A DNA stretch of 64,000 nt from Blasia pusilla (Eukaryota > Marchantiophyta > Marchantiopsida > Blasiales), in contig CM114272.1 of the NCBI GenBank assembly GCA_050084515.1, positions 18,228,001 to 18,292,000 on the forward strand. Reading direction: 5' to 3'. The translations under genes were made by a program, and so were the position numbers. The notes beneath the pieces were generated by a model. That model searched no databases and was not told the origin of the DNA. It was given only the letters and a program-made list of their open reading frames with translations. Positions 43,618-54,853 of this stretch are shown here, piece after piece. Every line of letters begins with the position of its first letter. Position 1 is the stretch's first letter.

Positions 43618-44890
43618 TGTCGTATAGTAAAATCAACCTGTGTGTAAACTCCTTCGTCATTAAGTGTTAGATAGAGTTTCATTAGTTGTAAGTAAATTGG
43701 CTTAGAAAAAGGAAATTCTTATGTTTAAACCTCTTTATGGTGCCTCTTTTATGCGGGCCCAACTTTAGGAAAATGAGGTAATAAATAAAAGATGACTTTA
43801 TAAAAGTTAAGTAGTTGCTTTAATGAAAAGCAAAAGTAGTCTTGGTTGGTGGCTAGGTTAGTTGGGGTAATTCGGAAAATATCAAGTGGATAAAAGAGGA
43901 TATTTTGGAAGAGATAAGAAGAAATTTACTTGTGTCAAAATATGATTGGCTAAGCCTTGAGAGGAAGCCATGTGGCACAAGATTAGATAAGCTCTATTTC
44001 GTACTCTTGTGGATCCCTTGTGAGTATATAAAGAGGAAGGACCTTCAAGGGTTCATCACCTTCTATTCCACATCTTGAGTCTTTCGTGTCTCTCTTGAGT
44101 GTATGGCTTTGGGATTGCTTGCTCTTCCAATGAGAGTGGATCACCCCTCTTGGGAGAGTAACTTGACCATGGTCTATTCTTTGAGAGATTTCTAGAGTGT
44201 GGTGTGTGTGTGTGGGGATGAGAGGTTTGTCACCGTAGAGGAGTTTAGTCATACTAAAATAGCGGATGTTTTGGCTTGTTACTTCCCCAATGAGAGTGGA
44301 TTACCCCTCTTGGGAGAATAACTCTGCCAATACCCATTCTTAAGGAGAGTAGAGAATGTGTGTCAAACATGGATAGGGGTGGAGTACGAGCTGTGCCTGA
44401 ATTTCCTTTCCTCAATCCTTACCATGTCAAGGTACTCTTTGTAGATAGGCACTGGTTCACTCGCTATTTAGTTTATCACTTTGGGGAGGCGTTCATGAAC
44501 CAGGTCATGCAATCTCCAACTCCGGTGATTCTTCCTATCGTCACATATGGAAGGACATGGGATTGTACTTTGTATGTCCTTATATAGCGATCCATGGATG
44601 TCAATAGGCCTGGTCAAGTAGGGTTTAACACTAGTTGTGCTATCTTCCTCGTGTACAAACGTAAAATAGTTTATAAGGATTTTATAGTTAGGAATTTCGG
44701 GGTCCGATGTTACGAAGAAGTGATCGCCTCGGCACTTCCATTTGTGATACATGTCGTGAGAGAATGGAGAGTGTACATCATAATTTTGTATTGAAAAAGG
44801 AGAACTTATTAGAGAGTTCACCTTGCATCGACCGCATCTACCACAGCTAGAAGGCCCGCCCTTGCTCAAAGAAAGATTCTCGACACGACA
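43618..44890 (+). mobile_element. 5' LTR of the family-B element
   Basis: TGTCGTATAG...CTCGACACGACA, 1273 bp. A TATATAAAG box at 44025-44033 is the likely promoter. Two near-identical ~40-bp blocks (CCAATGAGAGTGGATCACCC at about 44126 and CCAATGAGAGTGGATTACCC at about 44286) may be regulatory. Confidence 0.93.
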
Positions 44891-44892
44891 AA

Positions 44893-44911
44893 TGGTGCTT
44901 CCACTGAGAGC
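44893..44911 (+). promoter_or_regulatory. Family-B primer-binding site
   Basis: TGGTGCTTCCACTGAGAGC begins two bases after the LTR, the right place and form (TGG start) for a tRNA primer-binding site. I do not assign the tRNA. Confidence 0.6.
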
Positions 44912-44956
44912 TCTTTGAGGCGGTAGTTTGTGTTTGCAAGTTGGAGTCGTATCAAG

Positions 44957-46441
44957 ATGACTACTTTTGGGAGTACTTCATCAATGGGAACTGAGGGAGC
45001 TGAGGATCTTCTCCGAACTTTGACAACATTGTTGAGCCAACAAGGAGGAGTTCACATTGGAGAGCAAAGATCAACAAGGGCTCTCCAAGCGATTGTGAAG
45101 AAGTTGGGGAGATTTGATGGCAGGAACATCACCAAGTATGTTCGAGAGTACTTTTGTGAGATGGAGGTAAACCGTGTACCCGAAGGTGATATGGTGTCAA
45201 GTTTTGAGTTAGCTGTAATACCAGAGATCTGTAGTCAAGTAAAGAAGTTGAGAGCAGAAAATCCAACCTCATGGGAGGAGTACGAACAGTTGCTAAAAGG
45301 AGAATTCTTCGATGATGATGTGGATCGGGTGACTAAGAGGAGTTTTCTAGAATGGATAGAGCAACGTGCAGGGAAGGGAATGACTCCAAATGAATTGTTG
45401 CGTGAATTTGAGAAGCGGTTTTTTTAGTTTTCTCCTTCTGAAAGGGCAACTCTAGACTTGAGGAAAACCGAGTTATTCCTTGAGGCGGCAGATGAGAATT
45501 TGGAGGACAAGCTTTTCATAATGTTGGCGGACAAGAATGAAGAAGGAGGTGTCAGCACTAATTGGAAGAAAGTGGAAGAAGCTGTTGCTATCCTCACAAA
45601 GCAAAGTCGAAGTAGAGGTAGAACCACAGTATTCAAGTCGGAGGTACCAATTTCAAATCCATTGCCTAAGCCCATGCCTGCAAAGCTTGAAGATTCTACC
45701 ATTGATGAGTTGGTGAAAGGTTTGAGAGAGTTGAGAGTAGAAATGGCTGAGCTTAAACTTGATAGGAGTCCTAGTGTTGGTGCTCCTTCAACAAGTAAGA
45801 ACTTTGTGAGAAGATGTATATGGTGTGATAGTGTTGAGCATCAACGTCGAGAATGTGAGGAATTTTCAGAAGCTCTTAGAAATGGAATAGTAAACTTCAA
45901 AGATGGGAAGATTCATTCAACGCAAACTGGTATGCCGTTGAATACCAACTTTGGTAGAGGAGGTATGAAAGACTTAGTGAGAAGTCAAGTAGGAGTTGCC
46001 ACTACGACATTAGATTCTGATACCTTTGCAGTAAAAATTGAAGCGCCTCTTGTATCTGTAGCTAAAAGTGAATCATTAGAATTTCCTCGAGAAGCTATGA
46101 TACGAGGGGCAGAGACTATCCGTCATCTCAGTGGATGGGATGATCCAGTGGAAGTTGGGTGTGTTAAAGCATACCTAGCACAAGAGAAACATGTGAGTTG
46201 GCAAGATGCTAGTGTGGAGGAGAAGAGGAGACGCGACAATGATGGTGTTGATGTTGAGGAAGCCGCAAGAAGAGCAAGGACCTTAAGAAGAAAAGGACAA
46301 CCGGAGGCGCAACCATCAAGAGAAGAAGGACCTTCCACATCTGAATCTGTGAGGGATTCTCATGTCAAAGAAGCAGGACCAAGGAGAACAATTGAGGTCT
46401 CCTCGAAGACCAAGGGTAAGACTCCTACATACAAACTGTAG
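44957..46441 (+). pseudogene. Family-B Gag with zinc knuckle
   Basis: One frame from the Met at 44957 (an earlier in-frame Met is at 44930). The block KKLGRFDGRNITKYVREYFC begins the Gag core; SFELAVIPEICSQVKKLRAE and VTKRSFLEWIEQRAGKGMTP follow. TAG 45425-45427 is the only stop in ~495 codons. Then FLEAADENLEDKLFIMLADK, a variant CCHC knuckle CIWCDSVEHQRREC (about 45815-45860), and a charged C-terminal region. The frame continues past TAG 46439-46441 toward the protease with a KEILEERILDA...EFSLREVLGIAKRDF segment, which the fragment at 20089-20361 keeps open. Confidence 0.87.
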
Positions 46442-47245
46442 TCTGATATCGAGACAAGCACGAATTTAAAGGAGATTCTTGAGGAGAGGATTTTGGATGC
46501 GTAAATAGAGTTTTCTTTGAGGGAAGTCTTGGGCATAGCCAAACGTGACTTTCATGAGTTGATCATAGATGTGATCAAAAGGAAGAGGCAGATGACTGCA
46601 GATATGGTGATGGTGAGAGCTTTAGATCCGACATCACAGAAGAAGAAGATGAAGAGCTTTGCCAAGTGTTTGGACAAAAGCTTGACTTACGGGAAAAAAG
46701 AGGCGAGAGTAGGAGAAGCCTTGAGAACAAGGTGAAGAAAGGCATAATGGTGGACACTATTCTCGATCATATTAGCGCGTGCAACGACGGAGGCTAGAGT
46801 TCGACTTGGCTCTCTTCAAGAGTCAGTTCTGGCTCTCGTTGATCATGGTTCGGAGATCAACATCATGTCGCGAAGTGTGTACGACAAAGGGATGTGGCCA
46901 ATTGATACAGGGCATGGATGGGTACTACGAGCGGCTAACAAACAAAAAGGTGAACTCTATGGTGCTTGTCCATCCGTCAAAACTCGTATCGGAGATGTGT
47001 TGATTGAGCAAAATTTCTTTGTTCAGAATGGAGCTGCTTATCCTGTGATTCTTGGGCAACCTTACATCACAGCATCTAGAATGGAGACCAAAGTCATGGA
47101 TGATGGGTCTCATTATGCCCGTATTAGAAGTCAGGATGGAACAAGATCAGTTCAATTCCTTACTGTACGAACAGGTCATGAAAGGAATAGAGAGAAGTTG
47201 AGAGATGGTCCTATGAAGGTAGAGAAAGAGTTTTCGGATTTTTAG
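46442..47245 (+). pseudogene. Family-B protease
   Basis: Same frame as Gag. After TAA/TGA interruptions (46502, about 46733-46745), a retropepsin-like domain reads VLALVDHGSEINIMSRSVYD (active-site DHGS in place of D(S/T)G), FFVQNGAAYPVILGQPYITA (the ILG block) and RMETKVMDDGSHYARI. It ends at TAG 47243-47245. It would process the polyprotein. The DHGSE variant active site is not obviously a mutation; similar DxGSE forms occur in this gypsy branch as I recall. Confidence 0.8.
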
Positions 47246-47325
47246 TTAGCACTCCTATAGAGTGGGAATATGGGGGTGCAGAGAATAGAAAGAGTCTTCC
47301 GCTAGTAGAGGGGGAAGAATCATAT

Positions 47326-48716
47326 ATGTTTAGGTGTGGGTTTTCTCAATGTTTTTCTTCGTGGTCTAATAGATTCCAAATGATGAAAGAAATGAATGAA
47401 AAGAAAAGACGTTTTATAAAAAAAAAGGAGGGTTTGTTAAAATGCGAGGGTGTTCTATTAGATGAAGAGTTCATTAGTGGGATGTATGAAGAAGAGGATT
47501 TTGGAGATAGTCTTGAAGAGGTATTTACCCAGATGAACACCGATTCGCTGGATAGAAGTGTGATTGCAATTCACTCGCGTGAGTTGCATGAAGAGATATC
47601 AAGGTTCATGGAAGGAGAAAATGAATATGAATCTACGGAGAAGGAAGCGGATGGGCACGGGTTTGAGTCAGATTTAACATCCCATGGAGGCACAAGTGCA
47701 CACAAAATACAAGACAGTGGTCTTGGAAGGTGAAACCAATGGCTACTCAACTACCAGAGGGTTGTGGGAGACAAGTAGAACGTGCATCAATGGAGCCAAG
47801 TCTGCGGGATGTCAAGAAGATAGGACACAAGTTCACAGAAGAGACGCTAGATCGTCTGCAAATCGGAGGGGGTGAGTTTCTCACAGAAATTGAAAGAAAA
47901 TGCTTTCGGGAGATGTTAAGGAGACATGGTAAGGCTTTCTCTTTTACTACACAAGAAATTGGTTGTGTAGACACGAGTGTGGTGGCACCGATGGTAATTT
48001 TCACAGTTCCACATGTGCCTTGGGATTTGAAACCCATACCAGCATTACCACGAGCTATGATTCCCAAGTGATTGAGTTATTGAAGGAGAAGATGCAGATG
48101 GGTATCTTAGAGCCATCTATGGGGCCTTACTCGAGTCGATGGTTCACTGTGCCGAAGAAATCAGAAGCTCTCCGGTTCATTCAAGATATGCAACCGGCAA
48201 ATAAGGTAACCATTCGAAATATGGGAGCAGGGCCTAGAATAGATGAAGTCGCAGGAGCTTTTGCAGCCCGTGCTATCTATTCTATAGGAGATTTGCACTC
48301 AGGATATGATCAATTCCAATTAGCTACAGAGAGTAGAGATATTACCACTATGCGCACTCCACTTGGGCTTGTAAGAATGTGCACATTACCTCAAGGAGCA
48401 ACAAATTGCCGCTCACATGCAGAGTGCAATGAATAAGATCTTGAGAGAGTTCATTCCTGAGAAAACCATTCCTTTTGTAGATGATATCCCTATAAAGGGG
48501 TGTGCAATAGAAGATAGGATTGAGAGGGTTGTGAAAGATGGGTGTAGAAAGTTTGTGTCTGATCATATTCGAGATGTGGATATGATCCTAACAAGACTAG
48601 AAGAGGTCAATCTTACTCTTTTCGGAGAAAAGTGTAGCTTTGGGGTTCCTCGGATCGTGGTAGTGGGTCATCTTTGTGGAGAGTTTGGCCAAAAACCAAA
48701 TCCAGCAAAAAGTTGA
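47326..48716 (+). pseudogene. Family-B linker and reverse transcriptase
   Basis: 47326-47733 is an acidic linker of unknown role. RT starts at about 47730 (VERASMEPSLRDVKKIGHKF), then AMIPK, a frameshift at about 48065, MGILEPSMGPYSSRWFTVPK, FIQDMQPANKVTIRNMGAGP, SIGDLHSGYDQFQLA and TMRTPLGLVRMCTLPQGATN. After a second frameshift at about 48420 comes the catalytic IPFVDDIPIKG and LTRLEEVNLTLFGEKCSFG. FVDD is an accepted Ty3/gypsy catalytic form. Two frameshifts inactivate it. Confidence 0.87.
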
Positions 48717-49480
48717 TGTCATTGGGAGGATACAAGAATGCTAAAACGCGTCACCGAAGTGAGAAGGTTTTTAGGAGCTTGTGTGTTCTATCAGTGTGGA
48801 TTCCTCATTTTGGCCACATATCTGATCCTTTGTATGAGTTGTTGAGAAAGAAGAAGAAGTTCACTTGGGAGAAGAAGCAAAGAGCAACAATGATGCAGTT
48901 GAAGGAGGCATTGAAGTCGCCACCGGTTTTACGACAAATGAGCTACGAATGCGGACGACCTATTATCATCACAGTGGACACTAGCCCTATTGCTATCTCG
49001 GATGGGCGGTTAGGGGGATGACGCGAAGGAAGAAGATTTGCGACAAGGTTTGGAGCTCGTACACTTACTTTAACGACAGAGGAGGTACCCTCAGGTAAAG
49101 AGGGAGCTTTGGGGAGTTGTAATCGCAATGAAAGCGAGAAGGAGTATCTTATGGGAGCCTATGTATTGCTTGAGGTTGATTGTCTACCTTTGTTAGGTAT
49201 GATTGCGTAATTGTACGACTCAGATATAGCCATGCTACGTTGGATAGCCTACATTAGGTCCTTGAATCCACAATTGAAGCATATAGTGGGAAAGAGAACT
49301 CGATGGCGACATGTTGTCTAGAGCTAGATTTAGTCAAGAAGAAGATATGGAGGCAATCGAGATAGATGAGGATGATGCACATGTGTGGCAAGTGTTATCT
49401 CAAGAACGAGGTGGCATAGAGGATGTTCTAGCCTTCAAAGAGGATTTGTATGAGGGCAAAGGTTAAAAGAAATTGGGTGC
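48674..49480 (+). pseudogene. Family-B RNase H region
   Basis: ELLRKKKKFTWEKKQRATMM and LKSPPVLRQMSYECGRPIII precede TVDTSPIAISDGRLGG, the RNase H first-aspartate block (usually D-x-S...G-x-x-L), then decays through frameshifts to about 49480 with an acidic stretch (DDAHVWQVLSQERGG). Confidence 0.72.
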
Positions 49481-49589
49481 TATTTAAGCACTCTCAAAGA
49501 GATGGAGGGTGGGATGAGAAAAGTTCTTCAAGGAGATTCGGCACAAGGCGTATGGCTATCTACTACAAGATGGATATCTTTGGAAAAGG

Positions 49590-50738
49590 CCAAAGAGGAA
49601 AGATGGAATGCCCTTGAGGGTGGTGGATGACAATGGGACAAAAATGGAAGTGCTCAAAGAATTCCACAATTCTTTATGGGCAAGTCACAGAGGTACTTGG
49701 GCAACTTTCACCAAGATAAAAGAGAGGTATTGGTGGAAAGGCCTATATAAGGATGTTGAGAGATATGTTGGGTCGTGTGTTGAATGTCAGTTTCAATCAA
49801 AAATCAGGGTGAGAGATGGACTTAAACCCACGTATCCTTTGTCTATTCATCATCAATGGGTTATAGATCTAGTTGCTATGCCACTAGGTCTTTGGGGAAT
49901 GCGTTACCTGGTCCTAGCACGAAAAGAGTTGTCCAACTTTGTAGAAGGGAGGGCTTTACGGGCTAAAACAACAGAGCCTATATGTCGTTTTATTCTAGAG
50001 GATATTGTTGCTAGATATGGGAGTGTCGGGAGAATCCGTGCAGATAGAGGTGAGTTGAATGCGGAGGAAGCACGAGAGTTCTTCAGAGATATGGAGTCCA
50101 TTGAGATTAACAACCTCCATGAATCCGGGAGGCAAACGGCAAGAGCGAAAGGGGACATCCGCCAATCATTCAAGCATTGGTAAAGGCGTGTGGAGATCGT
50201 TGTCTTTGATTGGCCTAGATTACTTCCATTTGCTTTATGGGCGATAGAACCACTCACAAGACCGTTCAGGGGTTCATGCCTCTGAGTTGATGACAGTCAA
50301 AAGCCGATAATGCCAGCAGAAGGAGATATGCCCACTTGGATGGGTTTATCGTGGGAAGACGGGCTCAATAGGGAAGAGCTCCTAGCACTTTGAATGCAGC
50401 AGCTAGAGCGGCGGGAAGAGGATATTGCAGAAGCGTTAGTCAAAATGAAGGAAGCAAGGTTGAAAAATAAGGGTGCTTGACAAAACTCATCGACTTTGGA
50501 AGGAGCCGATAAGAGAAGGAGATTGGGTCTTGGTGCACGACAAATGACCTTGACAACCAAAGATAGTACAATTAAGAAGTTTGCACGTCGTTGGTTTGGT
50601 CCATATGTTGTAGTCTTTGCTTTTGAAAATGCCACTTACAAACTACGTGAACTAGATGGCACAATTCTCAAGCTGCCCATTGCAGGAAAAAGGGTCAAGA
50701 TTTTCCGTAGACGTGAAGGATTTCTTGATTTCGATTGA
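49590..50738 (+). pseudogene. Family-B integrase
   Basis: The zinc domain includes EFHNSLWASHRGTWATFTKI and SCVECQFQSK (HHCC). The core has HQWVIDLVAMP (first Asp), FVEGRALRAKTTE and IRADRGELNAEEAREFF (second Asp). The glutamate region is frame-shifted at about 50185. The C-terminal domain 50496-50738 reads STIKKFARRWFGPYVVVFAF and TYKLRELDGTILKLPIAGKR, the usual SH3-like/GPY-type C-terminus, ending at TGA 50736-50738. Confidence 0.87.
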
Positions 50739-50834
50739 ATGTGTCTAGAGGCACAACATAAGTAAGTCTATAGCAAGAAGTCTTGATGTTTTTGGGCACA
50801 TACCGAAGGATGTGTAGGTTTGGAGGGGGTGAAA
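50739..50834 (+). other. Family-B 3' untranslated end with polypurine tract
   Basis: GGTTTGGAGGGGGTGAAA lies directly upstream of the 3' LTR at 50835, a good polypurine tract for plus-strand priming. Confidence 0.7.
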
Positions 50835-52104
50835 TGTCGTATAGTAAAATCAACCAGTGTGTAAACTCCTTCGCCATTAAGTGTTAGATAGAGTTTCATT
50901 AGTATTAAGTAAATTGGCTTAGAAAAAGGAGATTCTTATGTTTAAACCTCTTTATGGTGCCTCTTTTAGGGTCCAACTTTAGAAAAATGAGGTAATAAAT
51001 AAAAAATGACTTTATAAAAGTTAAGTAGTTGCTTTAATGAAAAGCAAAAGTAGTCTTGGTTGGTGGCTAGGTTAGTTGGGGTAATTTGGAAAATATCATG
51101 TGGGTAAAAGAGGATATTTTGGAAGAGATAAGAAGAAATCTACTTGTGTCAAAATGTGATTGGCTAAGCCTTGAGAGGAAGCCATGTGGCACAAGATAAG
51201 ATAAGCTCTATTTCGTACTCTTGTGGATCCCTTGTGAGTATATAAAGAGGAAGGACCTTCAAGGGTTCATCACCTTCTATTCCACATCTTGAGTCTTTCG
51301 TGTCTCTCTTGAGTGTATGGCTTTGGGATTGCTTGCTCTTCCAATGAGAGTGGATCACCCCTCTTGGGAGAGTAACTTGACCATGGTCTATTCTTTGAGA
51401 GATTTCTAGAGTGTGGTGTGTGTGTGTGGGGATGAGAGGTTTGTCACCGTAGAGAAGTTTAGTCATACTAAAATAGCGGAAGTTTTGGCTTGTTACTTCC
51501 CCAATGAGAGTGGATTACCCCTCTTGGGAGAATAACTCCGCCAAAACCCATTCTTGAGGAGAGTAGAGAATGTGTATCAAGCATGGATAGGGGTGGAGTA
51601 CGAGCTGTGCCTGAATTTCCTTTCCTCAATCCTTACCATGTCAAGGTACTCTTTGTAGATAGGCACTGGTTCACTCGCTATTTAGTTTATCACTTTGGGG
51701 AGGCGTTCATGAACCAGGTCATGCAATCTCCAACTCCGGTGATTCTTCCTATTGTCACATATGGAAGGACGTGGGATTGTACTTTGTATGTCCTTATATA
51801 GCGATCCATGGATGTCAATAGGCCTGGTCAAGTAGGGTTTAACACTAGTTGTGCTATCTTCCTCGTGTACAAGCGTAAAATAGTTTATAGGGATTTTATA
51901 GTTAGGAATTTTGGGGTCCGATGTTACGAAGAAGTGATCACCTCGGCACTTCCATTTGTGATACATGTCGTGAGAGAATGGAGAGTGTACATCATAATTT
52001 TGTATTGAAAAAGGAGAACTTATTAGAGAGTTCACCTTGCATCAACCGCATCTACCGCAGCTAGAAGGCCCGCCCTTGCTCGAAGAAAGACTCTCGACAC
52101 GACA
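50835..52104 (+). mobile_element. 3' LTR of the family-B element
   Basis: 1270 bp, same ends as the 5' LTR. The visible differences include a few substitutions and the loss of a short segment (TATGCGGGCC reads TAGGGTCC at about 50965). Confidence 0.93.
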
Positions 52105-53932
52105 ACGTGCTCGACACATGCCCCTCCTGAGCATCAACAATAGGAGTCGTCGCACTCACTTCTCCCATCCCCCTCCGTGCGGACACACCAACAATATCAC
52201 CAACTCTCCACGAATTCTGATCAAGACCCATCAATGGGATCGTTATTGCCTCGGAAAACGTGAAAGACTGAGGAAGCCTAGTCTGTTTCCTGGCTTCCCC
52301 TCGCTGTGGATCCAACTCTACGGCTGCTCCACGCGTCACAAATGCGGAGGCCTCCATCTGGGCAACCCCGCACATCCAACCAGGATCCTCCATATCTCTG
52401 GATGCTCCATATGATGTCGATGCCACGGATCCGGCATCGGGTAATCTCAATGCCATAGCGGCAATGTGCTCCTGTAGCTGATGTATCTAACTAGGAATCC
52501 TAGCCTCATGCCCGGCGTCTCCCTCGACGCGTCTAGGTCGTAGGACTCTACCTCCTCCACGGGCAGCTCCACCATCCTGTCGGGCAACTCCAGCTCCTCG
52601 TCCCCCAACAGGACCATGTGATGCACGAACTCTAGGCCCACCTGGACCGGCTAGTTGCTCTGGTACCCTCTCTAGCCCTCGATCGGACATAACTCAGGAT
52701 GTAAATTGAAACACTTGGCGCGTGTATGACCATACCTCTGAAAAAAGTCACACTGATAACCTCCAGGTGCAGCACCATATCCTTCTCCATGCTGAGGCAC
52801 ACGTCCATGACCTTGACAAGTGCAATCGCGTTGATGATGGGCTCCACCACATAACCAAAAAGTTATAGTAGGCGGCTGCTGTTGAGCTGCATATGAAGGC
52901 GCAGGTCTCTGTGGCACAGCCTTTCGGTATCCTCCTTGAGCTCGTGGTGCCACAGTCAACCTATCTCGGAGTCTACGTTGTTGCACAGGTAGTGCAGACA
53001 ATCGTGACTGCTCTCGCCCAGAACCCATGGTGGCTACGCTCTCCTCCGCCATGTTGCACTCAATATTCTCGGCGGTCCTAAAAAAATCTCTCAACGTAGG
53101 GGAGGTGTTCATAAGAGTCATCCCCTCCCGCATCCGTATCCGCAGGGTCCGATCGAGCATCGCGTACCATAACTGGATAGCCTGAGCTTCTATCACCCCC
53201 TTAGTGATGTTGATCAACCAACGCAAGCGAGTGTAAGCCTCACGCAAACTCTCACCCGGACGCCTCTGGAAGTCGTGGATGCTCCGCAACTTCTCCGTCC
53301 GTACCCCCTGGTAGCTCGCCCTTGACTCAGCAAAGAACTCAACCACGGGGTTGAACTTGGGACGAACCCGACTAGATGGTGCAACTGCTCCCGTGCAAGT
53401 GATCCCTACTAAAATGTCACTAGTGGAAGAGGAAGTAGCCTCTCCTGACTCCTCCTCCTCATCTGGGAATGGCTCCGTCCATGACACATAATGTGGGTAA
53501 TGTAGAGCCTCCACGCCTTGATCTCACGTGCATATCTCTGAGAGAACTCATGATAATCGTCCATGGGCGCCCCCTCTAAATTGTGGAACATACCGTTCCA
53601 TGCTGTAAACGGGTTGAACTCTCTAGAGATCCTGGCCCGGTGGGAGTTGCACCAACTCCTAAACTCTGCTATGAAATCGTGCAACTCAATCGTGCTTACT
53701 GCACTTGAAAACCTACGTGGTCCTCTACCCCAATCGTCCATCTCGTACGCCCAACTGGTAGGACCACTCACAATATGTGGCAATGTGCTCACAAACTCAT
53801 CTACACGCTCCCCCTCGTCTGAAGATGATACAGAAGGAGATCGAGGTGGTCTCTCACGTGGAGACCCTCGAAACCTTGCACCACTCCGGGTAAACCCTCC
53901 AGAGCTACTCTCAAGTCGACTATTTCACGGGC
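52105..53932 (-). pseudogene. A3 Gag and zinc-knuckle part
   Basis: Continuation of A3 beyond the family-B insertion. From the right: Gag N-terminal core (WAYEMDDWGRGPRRFSSAVS, NPFTAWNGMFHNLEGAPMDD, 53792-53409), then 53514-52675 with FNPVVEFFAESRASYQGVRT, SLREAYTRLRWLINITKGVI and knuckles FWLCGGAHHQRDC and CDFFQRYGHTRAKC. It then runs through VELDPQRGEARKQTRLPQSF (Gln intact where A1 has TAG) and AQEGHVSST to the ACGT target site. Two frameshifts are present. The leader and LTR of A3 are missing, replaced by family-B sequence at 53933. Confidence 0.87.
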
Positions 53933-54545
53933 CCAACTTTAGGAAAAGAGTTAATAAATAAAAGATGACTTTATAAAAATAAAGTAGTGAGATTGGAGCT
54001 TTAATGAAAAGCAAAAGTAGGCTTGGTTGGTGGCTAGGTTAGTTGGGGTAATTTGGAAAATATCAAGTGGATAAAAGAGGATATTTTGGAAGAGATAAGA
54101 AGAAATCTACTAATGTCAAAATGTGATTGGCTAAGCCTTGAGAGGAAGTCATGTGGCACAAGGTAAGATTAGCTCTATTTCGTACTCTTGTGGATCTCTT
54201 ATGAGTATATAAAGAGGAAGAATCTTCAAGGGTTCATCACCTTCTATTCCATATCTTGAGTCTTTCGTGTCACTCTTGAGTGTATGGCTTTGGGATTGCT
54301 TGCTCTTCCAATGAGAGTGGATCACCCCTCTTGGGAGAGTAGCTTGATCATGGTCTATTCTTTGAGAGGTTTCTAGAGTGTGGTGTGTGTATGAAGATGA
54401 GAGGTTTGTCACCTTAGAGGAGTGTAGTCATACTAAAATAGTGAATATTTTGGTTTGTTACTTTCCCAATGAGAGTGGATTACCCCTCTTGGGAGAATAA
54501 CTCCGCCAAAACCCATTCTTGAGGAGAGTAGAGAATGTCTGTCAA
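53933..54545 (+). mobile_element. Family-B LTR fragment, truncated at both ends
   Basis: Begins inside the LTR at CGGGCCCAACTTTAGG and ends at AGAGAATGTCTGTC, about 610 bp of the 1.27-kb LTR. It has more differences from the consensus than the other copies. Confidence 0.88.
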
Positions 54546-54632
54546 TAGGCCTAACCAATTGACGTCCATACGTCAATAGGTCAGGCCTATTGAGGTCAAT
54601 ACTTGAGCAGGCCTATTGACGTCCATACGTTG
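54541..54632. other. Scrambled filler of short LTR pieces in both orientations
   Basis: GTCAATAGGCCT, its inverse AGGCCTATTGA, and TGACGTCCATACGTCAAT recur several times within about 90 bp. All are derived from the LTR segment around TGGATGTCAATAGGCCTG. The piece joins a broken LTR to the 3' internal end of a family-B element. Confidence 0.75.
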
Positions 54633-54853
54633 TAGTCTTTGCTTTTGACAATGCCATTTACAAACTACGTGAACTATATGGCACGATTCTCAAGCTGCCC
54701 ATTGCAGGAAAAAGGGTCAAGATTTTCCGTAGACTTGAAGGATTTCTTGATTTCGATTGAATGTGTCTAGAGGCACAACATAAATAAGTCTATTGCAAGA
54801 AGTCACGATGTTTCGGCACATACCGAAGGATGTGCAGGTTAGGAAGGTGTGAA
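54625..54853 (+). pseudogene. Family-B integrase C-terminal end and 3' UTR fragment
   Basis: Matches 50605-50834 of the complete element (VVVFAFDNAIYKLRELYGTI-type reading), ending at the start of the next LTR. Confidence 0.85.

Larger units (their letters stand above)
43618..52104 (+). mobile_element. Complete family-B Ty3/gypsy element, 8487 bp, 4-bp TSD ACGT
   Basis: Two LTRs (43618-44890 and 50835-52104) bracket a ~5.9-kb internal region with Gag, protease, RT, RNase H and integrase in Ty3/gypsy order. ACGT flanks both ends (43614-43617, 52105-52108), and removing the element restores the A3 coding sequence. The LTRs differ at only a few positions by eye, indicating recent insertion, yet the genes carry stops and frameshifts, so it was probably mobilised in trans or decayed quickly. 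Confidence 0.95.

Noticed and set aside
43983-44869. Recurrent 66-133-codon open frames in family-B LTRs
   Set aside because: They occur in every LTR copy on both strands, have no domain motif, and vary with single substitutions. They are by-products of LTR sequence.
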